Source: Ruminococcus sp. FMBCY1 (GTDB lineage Bacteria; Bacillota; Clostridia; Oscillospirales; Acutalibacteraceae). Taken from it: a DNA stretch of 64,000 nucleotides. Each line of letters starts with the position of its first letter. Position 1 is the stretch's first letter. Below, piece by piece: positions 17,523 to 27,142 of the stretch. Both the position numbers and the translations under genes were made by a program. The notes below the pieces were generated by a model, which did no database searches, was not told where the DNA came from, and saw only the letters and a list, made by a program, of their open reading frames with translations. The stretch covers positions 1,178,001-1,242,000 of the forward strand of contig NZ_CP074197.1 of the NCBI RefSeq assembly GCF_023921805.1, written 5' to 3'.

Positions 17523-17961
17523 AAATTATGGTTTAGTGCACAGTTTAGCCAAGCAATTATAAAAGTTTGGTCGACCTTTTCAAAGGTCGTGGGTGTGGGC
17601 AAAGCCCACAAATACTTTCCGTTTATGCAATCTAACGATAGCCAAACAGCGAGCTGTTTGGCGGCTTGAACACAACGGCGAATGCCCTTAAATGCGATAG
17701 CAACAAAAAAGCCATTCATTAAACAATAAATAAGCAAATTCTTTTCTAAAAGGCTACCGCCTGTTTTTTTAAATTCGGTGCAAGCACGCAAACAGCGTGG
17801 CTGTTTGCGCCTGATAAATTGTTGTATCGGAAAATTTTTATGGGCGCTGCCCAAACCCGCAATTTTTGAAAAAATTGAGTAAACCTTTTTGCTTTTTGGG
17901 AGGATAATTTAGCGTTAGCTAATTTTCAATGCCCGACCGACACTCCGCTAAACCATAATTT
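17523..17961 (+). repeat. MITE-like interspersed repeat, copy A (full length)
   Basis: A 439-base element bounded by perfect 14-base terminal inverted repeats, AAATTATGGTTTAG (17523-17536) and CTAAACCATAATTT (17948-17961). Inside are palindromes found in other copies: CGACCTTTTCAAAGGTCG, TGTGGGCAAAGCCCACA, CAAACAGC/GCTGTTTG and TGGGCGCTGCCCA. No transposase is encoded. Confidence 0.75.
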
Positions 17962-17978
17962 TAAATTTAAACACAACA

Positions 17979-18015
17979 AAACCGCTCAATGACACAAAAG
18001 GTCAATGAGCGGTTT
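17979..18015. terminator. Terminator after the TatD-linked radical SAM gene
   Basis: AAACCGCTCA (17979-17988) pairs with TGAGCGGTTT (18006-18015). T-runs flank it on both strands, so it may work in both directions. Confidence 0.7.
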
Positions 18016-18023
18016 ATATTTTT

Positions 18024-18626
18024 TTAAGCGGAATATTTTCTTATTCTAAGGTGAATTCCCATATCGTCAGCAATCTTCTGACAAGCCTTTATATCTTCCT
18101 GTGGAATAGTATCGACTATTGAGAATTGAGTGTGACCAAAGTATTTTTTTGCGTCTGTCGCAAATTTCAGCATTGATTCATATGCATTTTCAAATACAGG
18201 TCTGCACACCTCGTCATATTTTTCTGACGAACAGGTGTTAAGACTGATTGATACAGAGTCAATGTATTTTGACAAAATCTCTGCAACGGGCTTTTTGTTT
18301 ATAACATCACCAAGACCGTTTGTATTAAGTCTTAGCTTAATATCCGGGTGCTTTTCTCTGACATACTGCGCAGTAGCAATAAGATTATCGAGAGCATTGG
18401 TAGGCTCGCCGTAACCGCAGAACACAAGTTCTTTAAAGCCTGTAAAATCAAAATCATCTACAGCTTTTTTAATTTCTTCAATGCTCGGATCGTGCTTATG
18501 CCACAGTGTATCTGCATTACCGATTGCATCGGTATTATTGCGAATACAAAAAGTACATCTGCACGGGCATTTGTTAGTCAGATTAGCATAAATTGATGTT
18601 TTATAAACATAAAGTATGTCAGCCAT
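18024..18626 (-). CDS. TatD-linked (TIGR04038-type) radical SAM protein
   Basis: A compact 200-residue radical SAM protein with the cluster motif CPCRCTFCIR near residue 18 and FCGYGEPT as the glycine-rich SAM-binding stretch. Proteins of this size and pattern belong to the family usually found beside TatD nuclease genes; the reaction is not established. It is the last gene of the B6 salvage operon, 26 bases after the pdxT remnant. No tatD gene is in the window. Confidence 0.85.
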   Translation of the reverse strand: MADILYVYKTSIYANLTNKCPCRCTFCIRNNTDAIGNADTLWHKHDPSIEEIKKAVDDFDFTGFKELVFCGYGEPTNALDNLIATAQYVREKHPDIKLRLNTNGLGDVINKKPVAEILSKYIDSVSISLNTCSSEKYDEVCRPVFENAYESMLKFATDAKKYFGHTQFSIVDTIPQEDIKACQKIADDMGIHLRIRKYSA

Positions 18627-18652
18627 TTATTTTCTTCTCCCTTATAAATACA

Positions 18653-19023
18653 TTATATTTCACCGTTAATCATTTTTATAAAATAAATATGTACGGTTAA
18701 ATCATTATTTAATTCAGGGTGAAAAGCAGTTACCAACTGTTTCCCCTGCCTTGCCGCTACTGTTTTTCCGTCAACTTGAGCAAGAACTTCTACACCGTCG
18801 CCAACTCGGCTTATATACGGAGCTCGTATAAAAGTCATAGGAATTTTTCCTTCGTTTGCAAAGCTGTCTTCGGCATAAAAACTTCCGAGCTGTCTGCCAT
18901 AGGCATTTCTTACGGCCTCAATATTCATAGAGCAAAAATACTTTCTTGTATCATTCTCTATGCTGTCGGCCAAAAGCAATAAGCCTGCGCAAGGTTTTTA
19001 TTTAATTCAAATCTATTTTCCAT
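18653..19023 (-). pseudogene. pdxS-pdxT deletion scar: PdxS N-terminus joined to PdxT C-terminal half
   Basis: On the minus strand a ribosome binding site (GGAG) and ATG at 19023 open MENRFELNKNLAQ, which matches the start of clostridial PdxS (pyridoxal 5'-phosphate synthase, synthase subunit). The frame then ends after eight foreign codons. In another frame, from about 18992, the text reads CAGLLLLAD and continues with RNAYGRQLGSF, FIRAPYI, VAARQG and FHPEL to a stop at 18653. This is the C-terminal half of the glutaminase PdxT, including its catalytic Cys and His. The N-terminal half of PdxT and nearly all of PdxS are missing, and stops close the PdxT frame upstream. Both genes are therefore dead. 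Confidence 0.85.
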
Positions 19024-19060
19024 TTATTATACTCCAAATTTCAAAAATAAGCAAATGTGC

Positions 19061-19615
19061 TTATTTTAAAGCAAGTTTTTTCTTAAAATCAATTCTGTCA
19101 AGGGCAAAACCGAGAACTATAAAGATTAATGCGCCCATACCCGGCTGTAACCACCAAGTAGCAAGCTCTGCAACTGCGCCTTCAAAGCCATACATAAGGC
19201 CGTTCGCAATGAAGTAACCGCCGACTGTAACCATAGTAGTCGGAATAAGCATTAAAAGTGATGACCAGTTAATAATCTTGTTGTCCTTGCCGTGTTTTTT
19301 CATAGCCATTCTGCAAAGAACAAACGGAACAGCATTAAAAGCCTTGATGATAGCAGTAGGAATTGCCCACTGCGGATAACCGGAAATCAAGTCTGCAAGC
19401 GCACCGCCGATTGATGAGGCAATGATACCGTAAGGACCGGGCAAAATGCTTGCCGCAAGATAAATCATTGAGTCACCGGCGTGTGAATATCCGAACATTG
19501 ACGGAATTTTAATAAACGCAGTAGTAACTGTTACCAAAGCCGCACACATTGCTGTAATAGCAATAAGCTTTACATTAATTTTTGACTTAGATTTTGAAAT
19601 TGTATTTGATTCCAT
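19061..19615 (-). CDS. ECF transporter S component, probably for vitamin B6
   Basis: A 184-residue membrane protein with about six helices (from residue 17), of the TIGR04002/ECF riboflavin-type S-component group (AALVTVTTAFIKIP, GYSHAGDSMIYLAA). S components bind a vitamin and dock onto a shared ECF energising module, which is not in the window. It lies 9 bases downstream of a pyridoxamine kinase and upstream of pdxS/pdxT debris, so pyridoxine or another B6 vitamer is the likely substrate. That assignment is from context, not from binding residues. Confidence 0.85.
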   Translation of the reverse strand: MESNTISKSKSKINVKLIAITAMCAALVTVTTAFIKIPSMFGYSHAGDSMIYLAASILPGPYGIIASSIGGALADLISGYPQWAIPTAIIKAFNAVPFVLCRMAMKKHGKDNKIINWSSLLMLIPTTMVTVGGYFIANGLMYGFEGAVAELATWWLQPGMGALIFIVLGFALDRIDFKKKLALK

Positions 19616-19624
19616 AGTTATCCC

Positions 19625-20476
19625 TCACAAAAGTATTTTTAAGTGTTTTTCAAACTCAATGCCCTCATTGCGGTCAATACCCAACGCTACGGTATCACGC
19701 AAAGAAGTTTCTATGAATTTTACTGCCAGACTAACGGTATCTCTCAAAGTGTCGCCTCTTAAAAGTCCGGAAAACATTACCGAGGCAAACAAATCTCCAG
19801 TACCCGAATAGCTGCCGCCTATTTTTTTACAGCTTACACTAAACACCTCATCTTTGGATGCAATAAGATTTTGCACATACATTGTACCGTCAATATCTTT
19901 GTGCTCAATACCCGTAATTATTACGATTTTTACGCCATAACGATTAAGCAAATTCTTGCCAAGCTCTGCGATTTTGTCCATAAAATCGGGCTTGTCGGCA
20001 TTTTTTATAAATTCGCAGTAATCAACATCGCAAAGAATACAGCACTCTGTAAGATTCGGTGTAATAACATCGGCAACCGTCACCAATTTTTTCATTTTAC
20101 AGGCAAGAGCGTCTGTAAAAAGGCTGTAGGTTCTGCCGCCGTCACCCATAACAGGGTCCACAAGTACAAGCGTGTTCTCTGTTTCAAAGCTGTTTATGAA
20201 ATCAAGTATTTTATCAACCTGTCTTTCACTTGATAAAAAACCTGTGTAAATGCCGTCGGGCTGAAAACCGAGTTTTTTCCATTCCGATGTGTAGTAATCG
20301 AGCTTGTCGGTGCAGTCGTTGCAGTAAAAACTCTTAAAGCCGGTCTGGCTTGTAAGCACCGCAGTCGGCATAGGGCAAGCCTGAATACCCATTACGGAAA
20401 GCACGGGTATAGCCGCAGTAAGCGAGCATTTTCCAAGACCTGAAAGGTCATTTATTAAAACAGCTTTTTTTGTCAT
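19625..20476 (-). CDS. pdxY: Pyridoxamine/pyridoxal kinase
   Basis: A 283-residue ribokinase-fold enzyme that phosphorylates B6 vitamers. Visible motifs are VLINDLSGLGKCSLTAA at the N-terminus, TGFLSS, LVDPVMGDGG, TPNLTE and the anion-hole region GGSYSGTGDLFAS with the catalytic Asp. The ATG at 20476 is chosen because GAGG lies about 10 bases before it; the longer frame would need a TTG. It is the first gene of the salvage operon, preceded by a TATAAT promoter overlapped by a perfect 15-base palindrome. Confidence 0.92.
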   Translation of the reverse strand: MTKKAVLINDLSGLGKCSLTAAIPVLSVMGIQACPMPTAVLTSQTGFKSFYCNDCTDKLDYYTSEWKKLGFQPDGIYTGFLSSERQVDKILDFINSFETENTLVLVDPVMGDGGRTYSLFTDALACKMKKLVTVADVITPNLTECCILCDVDYCEFIKNADKPDFMDKIAELGKNLLNRYGVKIVIITGIEHKDIDGTMYVQNLIASKDEVFSVSCKKIGGSYSGTGDLFASVMFSGLLRGDTLRDTVSLAVKFIETSLRDTVALGIDRNEGIEFEKHLKILL

Positions 20477-20529
20477 TAAATCACGCCTCAAATTTCTGAA
20501 CAGTTCAACATTTATCTTGTGATGTTCCC

Positions 20530-20535
20530 ATTATA
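20530..20535 (-). promoter_or_regulatory. -10 element of the B6 salvage operon
   Basis: TATAAT on the minus strand, with only a weak -35 (TTTTAA) 17 bases upstream. A weak -35 fits a promoter that depends on an activator. Confidence 0.5.
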
Positions 20536-20539
20536 CAAC

Positions 20540-20554
20540 AATAGTGTCACTATT
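20540..20554. promoter_or_regulatory. Perfect palindrome in the B6 operon promoter, candidate operator
   Basis: AATAGTG-T-CACTATT, 7-base arms around one base, sits in the spacer between -35 and -10 of the pdxY promoter. The regulator is not identified; a MocR/PdxR-type or other B6 sensor would fit the context. Confidence 0.45.
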
Positions 20555-20606
20555 AAAATAGACAATTTTCGTAAATTTTATAAGGACAGTTTACGAAACA
20601 TAAAAA

Positions 20607-20632
20607 ATCCGTCTGCTTTTTTACAGACGGAT
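20607..20632 (-). terminator. Terminator, probably of the TetR gene transcript
   Basis: ATCCGTCTG (20607-20615) pairs with CAGACGGAT (20624-20632), followed by TTTTTT on the minus strand. The repeat element B lies between it and the TetR stop codon. Confidence 0.7.
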
Positions 20633-20666
20633 GTATTTATTTAAATATTGCATAACTTTTGGTAAA

Positions 20667-20893
20667 TAATTTTAAAATTTAGGTCAAAGCTTTTTAAATG
20701 CTTGCGAGTTTGGGCAGCACCCATAATATCCTCAGATATAACAATTTATCCGGCGTAAACAGCAAGCTGTTCGGCTATTGTTAGATTGCGTAAAAGGAAA
20801 GTATTTGTGGGCTTTGCCCACACCCACGACCTTTGAAAAGGTCGACCAAACTTTTATAATTGCTTGATAAAGCAATTTGCTAAATCATAATTT
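20667..20893 (-). repeat. MITE-like interspersed repeat, copy B (reverse orientation)
   Basis: It carries the shared palindromes AAAGGTCGACC-type and TGTGGGCTTTGCCCACA, then CTAAATCATAATTT (20880-20893) as one terminal repeat. The other end is of the AAATTTAGGTCAA type seen in copies C and E. The element lies directly after the TetR stop. Confidence 0.65.
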
Positions 20894-20905
20894 TAAATTT
20901 ATAAC

Positions 20906-21511
20906 TTAAGTATTAACGCTGTTAAGTTTTTTCCTGTCCTCTGCCTCAAAAACTTCAAGACACATATTATAAATAGCATTTACCTCTACATCAAGGTAAA
21001 CCTCATCTTTAAAAAGTGCAAATTGAAGTGTTGATGTTATGTAAAGATAGTACAGCGCTTGTATGCTTTCAAAAGAAACATCAAGGTTTTTGGCTATATG
21101 ATGAATGAATGTATCGTATCTCTTCGGAATACCTGAAAAGAAATCATAGCCCTGTTTTTTATATTTTGGAGAAGTATATACCTGATATACAAATCGCATA
21201 TGCTCGCCGTAGTTTTTCTGCATCCAGCGTGGAAATTTTTCAAGATAATTCTTTAAATCCGCTCTTGAACGAGGTGCTTTCTTCATAAATTCTCGTTCAA
21301 ATTTTATCATTGCATACTGTACAGATTCTGTAATTATCATATCTTTACTTTCAAAATAGTGATATAATGCTTGGTTAGTTTTAAATCCGCAATATTTGCA
21401 CAAAAGCTGTAAACCTGTATTTTCAAGTCCGTTATCCATAAAAGCCTGAAAGCACTTGTCAAGGCACTCGCATTTACGCTTTTTATAAACAGCCGGATCA
21501 AATTTTTTCAT
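20906..21511 (-). CDS. TetR/AcrR family transcriptional regulator
   Basis: A 201-residue regulator. The N-terminal region (about residues 15-60) has the TetR helix-turn-helix pattern with LCKYCGFKTNQALYHYFESKD, where YHYF is the family signature. The C-terminal ligand domain contains GIPKRYDTFI and several aromatic residues. It is transcribed alone and separated from the B6 operon by a repeat and a terminator, so its target is not clear. It could control itself or a distant gene. The ATG is followed by a Lys-rich N-terminus. Confidence 0.85.
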   Translation of the reverse strand: MKKFDPAVYKKRKCECLDKCFQAFMDNGLENTGLQLLCKYCGFKTNQALYHYFESKDMIITESVQYAMIKFEREFMKKAPRSRADLKNYLEKFPRWMQKNYGEHMRFVYQVYTSPKYKKQGYDFFSGIPKRYDTFIHHIAKNLDVSFESIQALYYLYITSTLQFALFKDEVYLDVEVNAIYNMCLEVFEAEDRKKLNSVNT

Positions 21512-21616
21512 TCCAACACCCCATTACATCTGTTGCTACAATTATAATTGTGTTGGGTATTTTTGTCAATAGCAAGACAAAATATCAAAAACAAAATACA
21601 TATTTCATCGTAAGAC

Positions 21617-21645
21617 TTGACAATTCGTTTATCAAATGCTAATAT
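21617..21645 (+). promoter_or_regulatory. Promoter of the coiled-coil protein gene
   Basis: TTGACA (21617-21622), 17-base spacer, TAATAT (21640-21645) on plus, about 60 bases before the start codon. Confidence 0.65.
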
Positions 21646-21704
21646 ATTTTTTAAAGAAAATTAACTTATTTTTATAGATATACAATAGAATCGGAGGGCT
21701 ATAT

Positions 21705-22484
21705 ATGAAAAAGAGTACAAAAAAGGTAGTAATAATAATTTGTTGCGTTCTTGCTGTTGCATTAATTGCAGGAGGCACAGTTGTTGGTGTAAATGTTTAT
21801 AACAAAAATTTGAAGGAACAACAGATAGAGCAGATACTTTCTGACATTAAAGGAAAATATGATACCTTTGTAAATGAAAGCGACAGAGATAAACGAATTA
21901 TAATCATCAAAAATCTTGAAAATGATTTGACTGACTATCTAAAAAATAATGAGCCTGTTGAGAAAATTAAAGAGGAGTATCAATCTGACCTTGAGCAGAT
22001 GAAATCATACTTTGTGACCTACTATGAAAAGGTTATTAGCGACAACACTTTAAACGAGGTTGAGAAAATCACAGACAAAACAAAACTCAAAGCTTGCAAG
22101 GACAAACTTACTACACTGCTTGATAAACTCAACAGCGAAAAAGATGCCGTTCTTTCAAGCGAAAAGTTTGAAGAATTAAAAACAAAAATTCAAGATTTGA
22201 TTGATAAATATTCTGCAAGAATCGACGCTATTGAACAGGCAGAAAAAGAAGCAAAGGATAAGCTTGAACAGGAAGCTCAGACAATAATTGACGAAGACAA
22301 AGAAAAGATTGAAGAAGTTATTGAACCTGAAAACAACAGTTATACTGAGGAGAGCAACACAGCCGCAGAATCAACTGATACTGATTCAAACTATGACAGC
22401 TCAGATGATGATTCCGATACTCCAAATGATCTTGTTCCTATTACTCCTTTTGAAATTCCTGACGATTACATTTATACATATTAA
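21705..22484 (+). CDS. Membrane-anchored coiled-coil protein of unknown function
   Basis: A 259-residue protein with a short basic N-terminus, one transmembrane or signal-anchor helix (about residues 8-30), a long Lys/Glu/Leu-rich alpha-helical region with coiled-coil character (about 35-205) and a Ser/Asp/Thr-rich acidic tail (about 210-259). It is probably outside the membrane. I do not recognise a family. GGAGGG precedes the ATG, a consensus promoter lies upstream and a terminator follows, so it is a single-gene unit. Confidence 0.8.
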   Translation: MKKSTKKVVIIICCVLAVALIAGGTVVGVNVYNKNLKEQQIEQILSDIKGKYDTFVNESDRDKRIIIIKNLENDLTDYLKNNEPVEKIKEEYQSDLEQMKSYFVTYYEKVISDNTLNEVEKITDKTKLKACKDKLTTLLDKLNSEKDAVLSSEKFEELKTKIQDLIDKYSARIDAIEQAEKEAKDKLEQEAQTIIDEDKEKIEEVIEPENNSYTEESNTAAESTDTDSNYDSSDDDSDTPNDLVPITPFEIPDDYIYTY

Positions 22485-22501
22485 TTTTTTTGAATAATTT
22501 T

Positions 22502-22530
22502 AAAACGCAAGGCTTTTGTCCTTGCGTTTT
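22502..22530 (+). terminator. Terminator of the coiled-coil protein gene
   Basis: AAAACGCAAGG and CCTTGCGTTTT form a strong stem followed by TGTTTTTGTT. Confidence 0.85.
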
Positions 22531-22582
22531 TGTTTTTGTTCTAAATGATGAGTAAATTTAGTCTTTAGTTGTCACTAAAAAT

Positions 22583-22760
22583 AAAAAAATTAGGTCAAGC
22601 CTTTTTAAAAGTACTTTTTTATGGTGGGTAAATTGTGGTTTAGCTGATTGCTTTATCAAGCAATTATAAAAGTTTTATAAAAGTTTGGTCGATCTTTTCA
22701 AAGGTCGTGGGTGTGGGCAAAGCCCACAAATACTTTCCGATTACGCAAACAGCCTTGGCA
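22583..22760 (+). repeat. MITE-like interspersed repeat, copy C (truncated)
   Basis: An AAAATTAGGTCAAGCC end (22583 on) is followed by AAATTGTGGTTTAG (22630-22643) and the shared palindromic core with CTTTTCAAAGGTCG and GGGCAAAGCCC. It breaks off near the 3' end of ilvC. A 10-base AAGTTTTATA duplication lies inside. Confidence 0.6.
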
Positions 22761-22773
22761 AAAGCCAAGGCTG
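22750..22773 (-). terminator. Hairpin after ilvC, probable terminator
   Basis: CAGCCTTGGC (22750-22759) pairs with GCCAAGGCTG (22764-22773) around AAAA. The T-tract on the minus strand is weak. Confidence 0.5.
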
Positions 22774-22796
22774 TAAATAAGCTGTAAACTATAAAA

Positions 22797-24378
<1,582 letters not shown>

Positions 24379-24390
24379 AACAACACCTCA

Positions 24391-26013
24391 TTAAATCGAC
24401 GGAGTGTCGGGATATACATCGCACACAAGAATGAACGGCTTGTCGGAATCAACAATATGTTTAATGATTTCTTCTGCCTGCTCATTTGAGTTTGCCTCTG
24501 CATGATCAATTCCGTAAGCCTCCGCAATTTTAAGAAAATCGGGATCACCTTCAAGAATAGTTGCACTGTGTCTGTGACCGTAGAGGTTATCCTGAAGCTC
24601 ACGCACCATACCGAGTCTTGAGTTACGCATAATTATAATTTTAATGTTAAGGTTATTACCTGCAATAGTTGCAAGCTCGTTTAACTGCATCTGAAAACTG
24701 CCGTCACCGCAGACAACAAGCACATCTCTGTTCGGTCTTGCAAACTTTGCTCCTATTGCGGCAGGAACCGAATAACCCATTGTACCCATACCGCCTGTTG
24801 TAAGGAATCTTCCCTCACGAATACGGAAGTTGTTTGCACACCAAATCTGATTTTGACCTACATCGGCAACCAAAATTGCCTTTGAACGGAACATTGCGCT
24901 CAAATGACCTACAAGTGTTCTCGGTTCTACATAACCGTCAAACTTAGGAGGTTCTCTGAATAAATCCTTTTTCCAGGTTTTAACAGCCTCACTCCACTGG
25001 TTCTGAACCTTGTAGTCGCCAATGTTTTCATTGAGCATATCCATAACATTCATCATATCGCCGACAATCGGAATAGCTGTCTTAACATTTTTTCCGATTT
25101 CCGCCGGGTCAATGTCTATGTGAATTACAGTTGTTCTTTTACTCATCTGGTCGGGCGCCGCCACGGCTCTGTCACCAAGTCTTGCGCCGCACACAATAAC
25201 CAAATCAGCCTCGTGCAAAGCTCTGTTTGCAGCAGGCTTACCGTGAGTACCGAGCATACCGAGGTAAAGCTCGTGTTCTGACGGCATAACGCCGATTCCC
25301 ATCATTGTGGAAATTACAGGAATACCTGTTTTCTCGGCAAAAGCCTGAAATTTAGGCTTAACACCCGAGCTTAAAACACCGCCGCCGGATACAATAATCG
25401 GACGCTTGCAGTTTTTGATAGCCTCAACCGCACGCTTAATCTGAAAAATGTGTCCCTTGGTATTCGGCTTGTAGCCGATAATATTTACAGTTTCGGGATA
25501 TTCAAACTTTTCAATTTCATTCTGCTGAATATCAATAGGAATATCAATAAGTACAGGACCCGGTCTGCCTGTTTTTGCAATATGAAAAGCCTCTTTGAAA
25601 ATTCGTGGCAAATCTTCTGTTTTGCTTACAAGATAGCTGTGCTTTACAAACGGCTCACAAGCGCCTGTAATGTCAGCCTCCTGAAATACATCTCTGCCAA
25701 GCAAATCACTGCGTACCTGACCTGTAATTGCGATTATCGGAATAGAATCCTGATAAGCGGTAGCAATACCTGTAATAAGGTTTGTTGCACCCGGTCCCGA
25801 AGTTGCTACACATACACCGGGAATATCACTGCATCTTGCATAACCGCTTGCCGCATGAGCCGCATTCTGCTCCTGACGAACAAGCACATGCTTGATTGAA
25901 GAATTATAAAGCGAATCGTAAAAAGGGCAAATAGCCGCACCCGGATATCCGAAAACCACTGAAACACCCTCGGCTTCCAGACATTTTACCATTATATCGG
26001 CACCGTTTATCAT
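24391..26013 (-). CDS. ilvB: Acetolactate synthase large (catalytic) subunit, biosynthetic type
   Basis: A 540-residue thiamine diphosphate enzyme that condenses pyruvate to acetolactate. Motifs: FGYPGAAICPFYD, the catalytic Glu in RQEQNAAHAASGYAR, TSGPGATNLITG and the ThDP-Mg motif GDGSFQMQLNELATIAGNNLN. The ATG at 26013 is chosen because AGGAG is 11 bases upstream, while an in-frame GTG directly abuts the Shine-Dalgarno. No T-box or leader peptide is evident in the short upstream region. Confidence 0.95.
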   Translation of the reverse strand: MINGADIMVKCLEAEGVSVVFGYPGAAICPFYDSLYNSSIKHVLVRQEQNAAHAASGYARCSDIPGVCVATSGPGATNLITGIATAYQDSIPIIAITGQVRSDLLGRDVFQEADITGACEPFVKHSYLVSKTEDLPRIFKEAFHIAKTGRPGPVLIDIPIDIQQNEIEKFEYPETVNIIGYKPNTKGHIFQIKRAVEAIKNCKRPIIVSGGGVLSSGVKPKFQAFAEKTGIPVISTMMGIGVMPSEHELYLGMLGTHGKPAANRALHEADLVIVCGARLGDRAVAAPDQMSKRTTVIHIDIDPAEIGKNVKTAIPIVGDMMNVMDMLNENIGDYKVQNQWSEAVKTWKKDLFREPPKFDGYVEPRTLVGHLSAMFRSKAILVADVGQNQIWCANNFRIREGRFLTTGGMGTMGYSVPAAIGAKFARPNRDVLVVCGDGSFQMQLNELATIAGNNLNIKIIIMRNSRLGMVRELQDNLYGHRHSATILEGDPDFLKIAEAYGIDHAEANSNEQAEEIIKHIVDSDKPFILVCDVYPDTPSI

Positions 26014-26079
26014 TGCTTTCTGCACTCCTGTCCTTTTTAATTAGGTAACCAAGCAAAGCCTAACTTTACTTTACAGATT

Positions 26080-26108
26080 ATTATACTATAATTTATATCA
26101 AAAGTAAA
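26080..26108 (-). promoter_or_regulatory. Promoter of the ilv operon
   Basis: On the minus strand TTTACT, 17-base spacer and TATAAT (26080-26085), about 65 bases before ilvB. Confidence 0.55.
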
Positions 26109-26157
26109 GGGCGATAACCGATTACAAACGACTTTTTTCTAAAAAAATTTTGTATTT

Positions 26158-26718
26158 TTATCCTAATACGCCAATGCCCTCGAGCAATATTTTTATACCG
26201 ATAAGCACAAGCACAATACCGCCGAACAATTCCGCCTTTGATTTATACTTTGTACCAAATAAACTGCCTATTTTTACACCTACGGCAGAGAATATAAATG
26301 TTATCACACCAATAAACGACACGGCGGGAACAATCTGAACCTGCAAGAAAGCAAAAGTTACACCGACAGCCAAAGCGTCAATACTTGTCGCAATCGCAAG
26401 CAAAAGCATTGATTTTACATCCATTGAAGAATCGACTTTTTCGTCTTTGCCAAAAGACTCTTTTATCATATTTCCGCCGATAATCGCAAGGAGAACAAAA
26501 GCAACCCAATGGTCGTACTTTTCAATCATCTCTGCAAAAAAGCTGCCTAAAAAATAACCGATAAGCGGCATAAGTGCCTGAAATCCACCGAACCACGCAC
26601 CTGCAATGCACATATGTTTAGGCTTAATTTTACCGAGCGAAAGGCCCTTACATACAGACACAGCAAAAGCATCCATTGATAAGCCCACCGCAAGGATAAA
26701 AAGATCCAATATGCTCAT
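26158..26718 (-). CDS. mntP: Putative manganese efflux pump MntP
   Basis: A 186-residue membrane protein with six helices and the two MntP repeats: [15 protein letters not shown] near the N-terminus and [16 protein letters not shown] near residue 105. The conserved Asp residues in the helices are those needed for Mn2+ export. The ATG at 26718 follows GGAGG by 7 bases, and the longer frame is not supported. I see no yybP-ykoY-type riboswitch in the short upstream sequence. Confidence 0.9.
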   Translation of the reverse strand: MSILDLFILAVGLSMDAFAVSVCKGLSLGKIKPKHMCIAGAWFGGFQALMPLIGYFLGSFFAEMIEKYDHWVAFVLLAIIGGNMIKESFGKDEKVDSSMDVKSMLLLAIATSIDALAVGVTFAFLQVQIVPAVSFIGVITFIFSAVGVKIGSLFGTKYKSKAELFGGIVLVLIGIKILLEGIGVLG

Positions 26719-26811
26719 ACCAATTCCTCCAAAAAACATTTCATATAAATTTATGCGCTTTTCATATGCAATATTAAAACGGTTCTATTATAAATGTTGG
26801 GTTAATTTTAT

Positions 26812-27102
26812 AAATTACAGTTTAACGGAATTCTTTGTCAAGCAATTATAAAAGTTTGGTCGACCTTTTCAAAGGTCGTGGGTGTGGGCAAAGCCCACAA
26901 ATACTTTCCGTTTATGCAAGCTAACGATAGCCAAACAGCTTGCTGTTTGCGCCTGATAAATTGTTATATCGGAAGATTTTATGGGCGCTGCCCAAACCCG
27001 CAATTTTTGAAAAAATTGAGTAAACTTTTTTGCTTTCGGGGAGAATAATTTAGCGTTAGCTAAATTTCAATGCCCGACCGACACTCCGCTAAACCATAAT
27101 TT
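26812..27102 (+). repeat. MITE-like interspersed repeat, copy D
   Basis: About 291 bases from AAATTACAGTTTAA to CTAAACCATAATTT (27089-27102), terminal repeats with three mismatches. Interior is nearly identical to parts of copy A, including CAAACAGCTTGCTGTTTG, ATGGGCGCTGCCCA and CCCGACCGACACTCCG, but without A's middle segment. Confidence 0.72.
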
Positions 27103-27142
27103 ACCCCCGTTTCTGACAAAGAACCCCATTAAAAAGTCAAAA

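Larger units (their letters stand above)
17427..18023. other. Intergenic region: terminator, repeat element A, second terminator
   Basis: A 597-base gap between convergent genes. It contains the pullulanase terminator (17469-17489), a full repeat element (17523-17961) and the terminator of the B6 operon (17979-18015). Apparent short reading frames here are by-products of the repeat and recur in its other copies. Confidence 0.8.

Noticed and set aside
17438..17854. Open frame of about 138 codons on minus after the pullulanase
   Set aside because: It lies inside repeat element A and the terminator, and its peptide recurs in the other repeat copies without a ribosome binding site.
26026..26080. 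T-box or attenuator before ilvB
   Set aside because: The leader is about 60 bases, with no T-box core, specifier loop or Ile/Leu/Val-rich leader peptide.
26719..26811. yybP-ykoY manganese riboswitch before mntP
   Set aside because: The upstream sequence is short before the repeat element begins and lacks the conserved paired loops.
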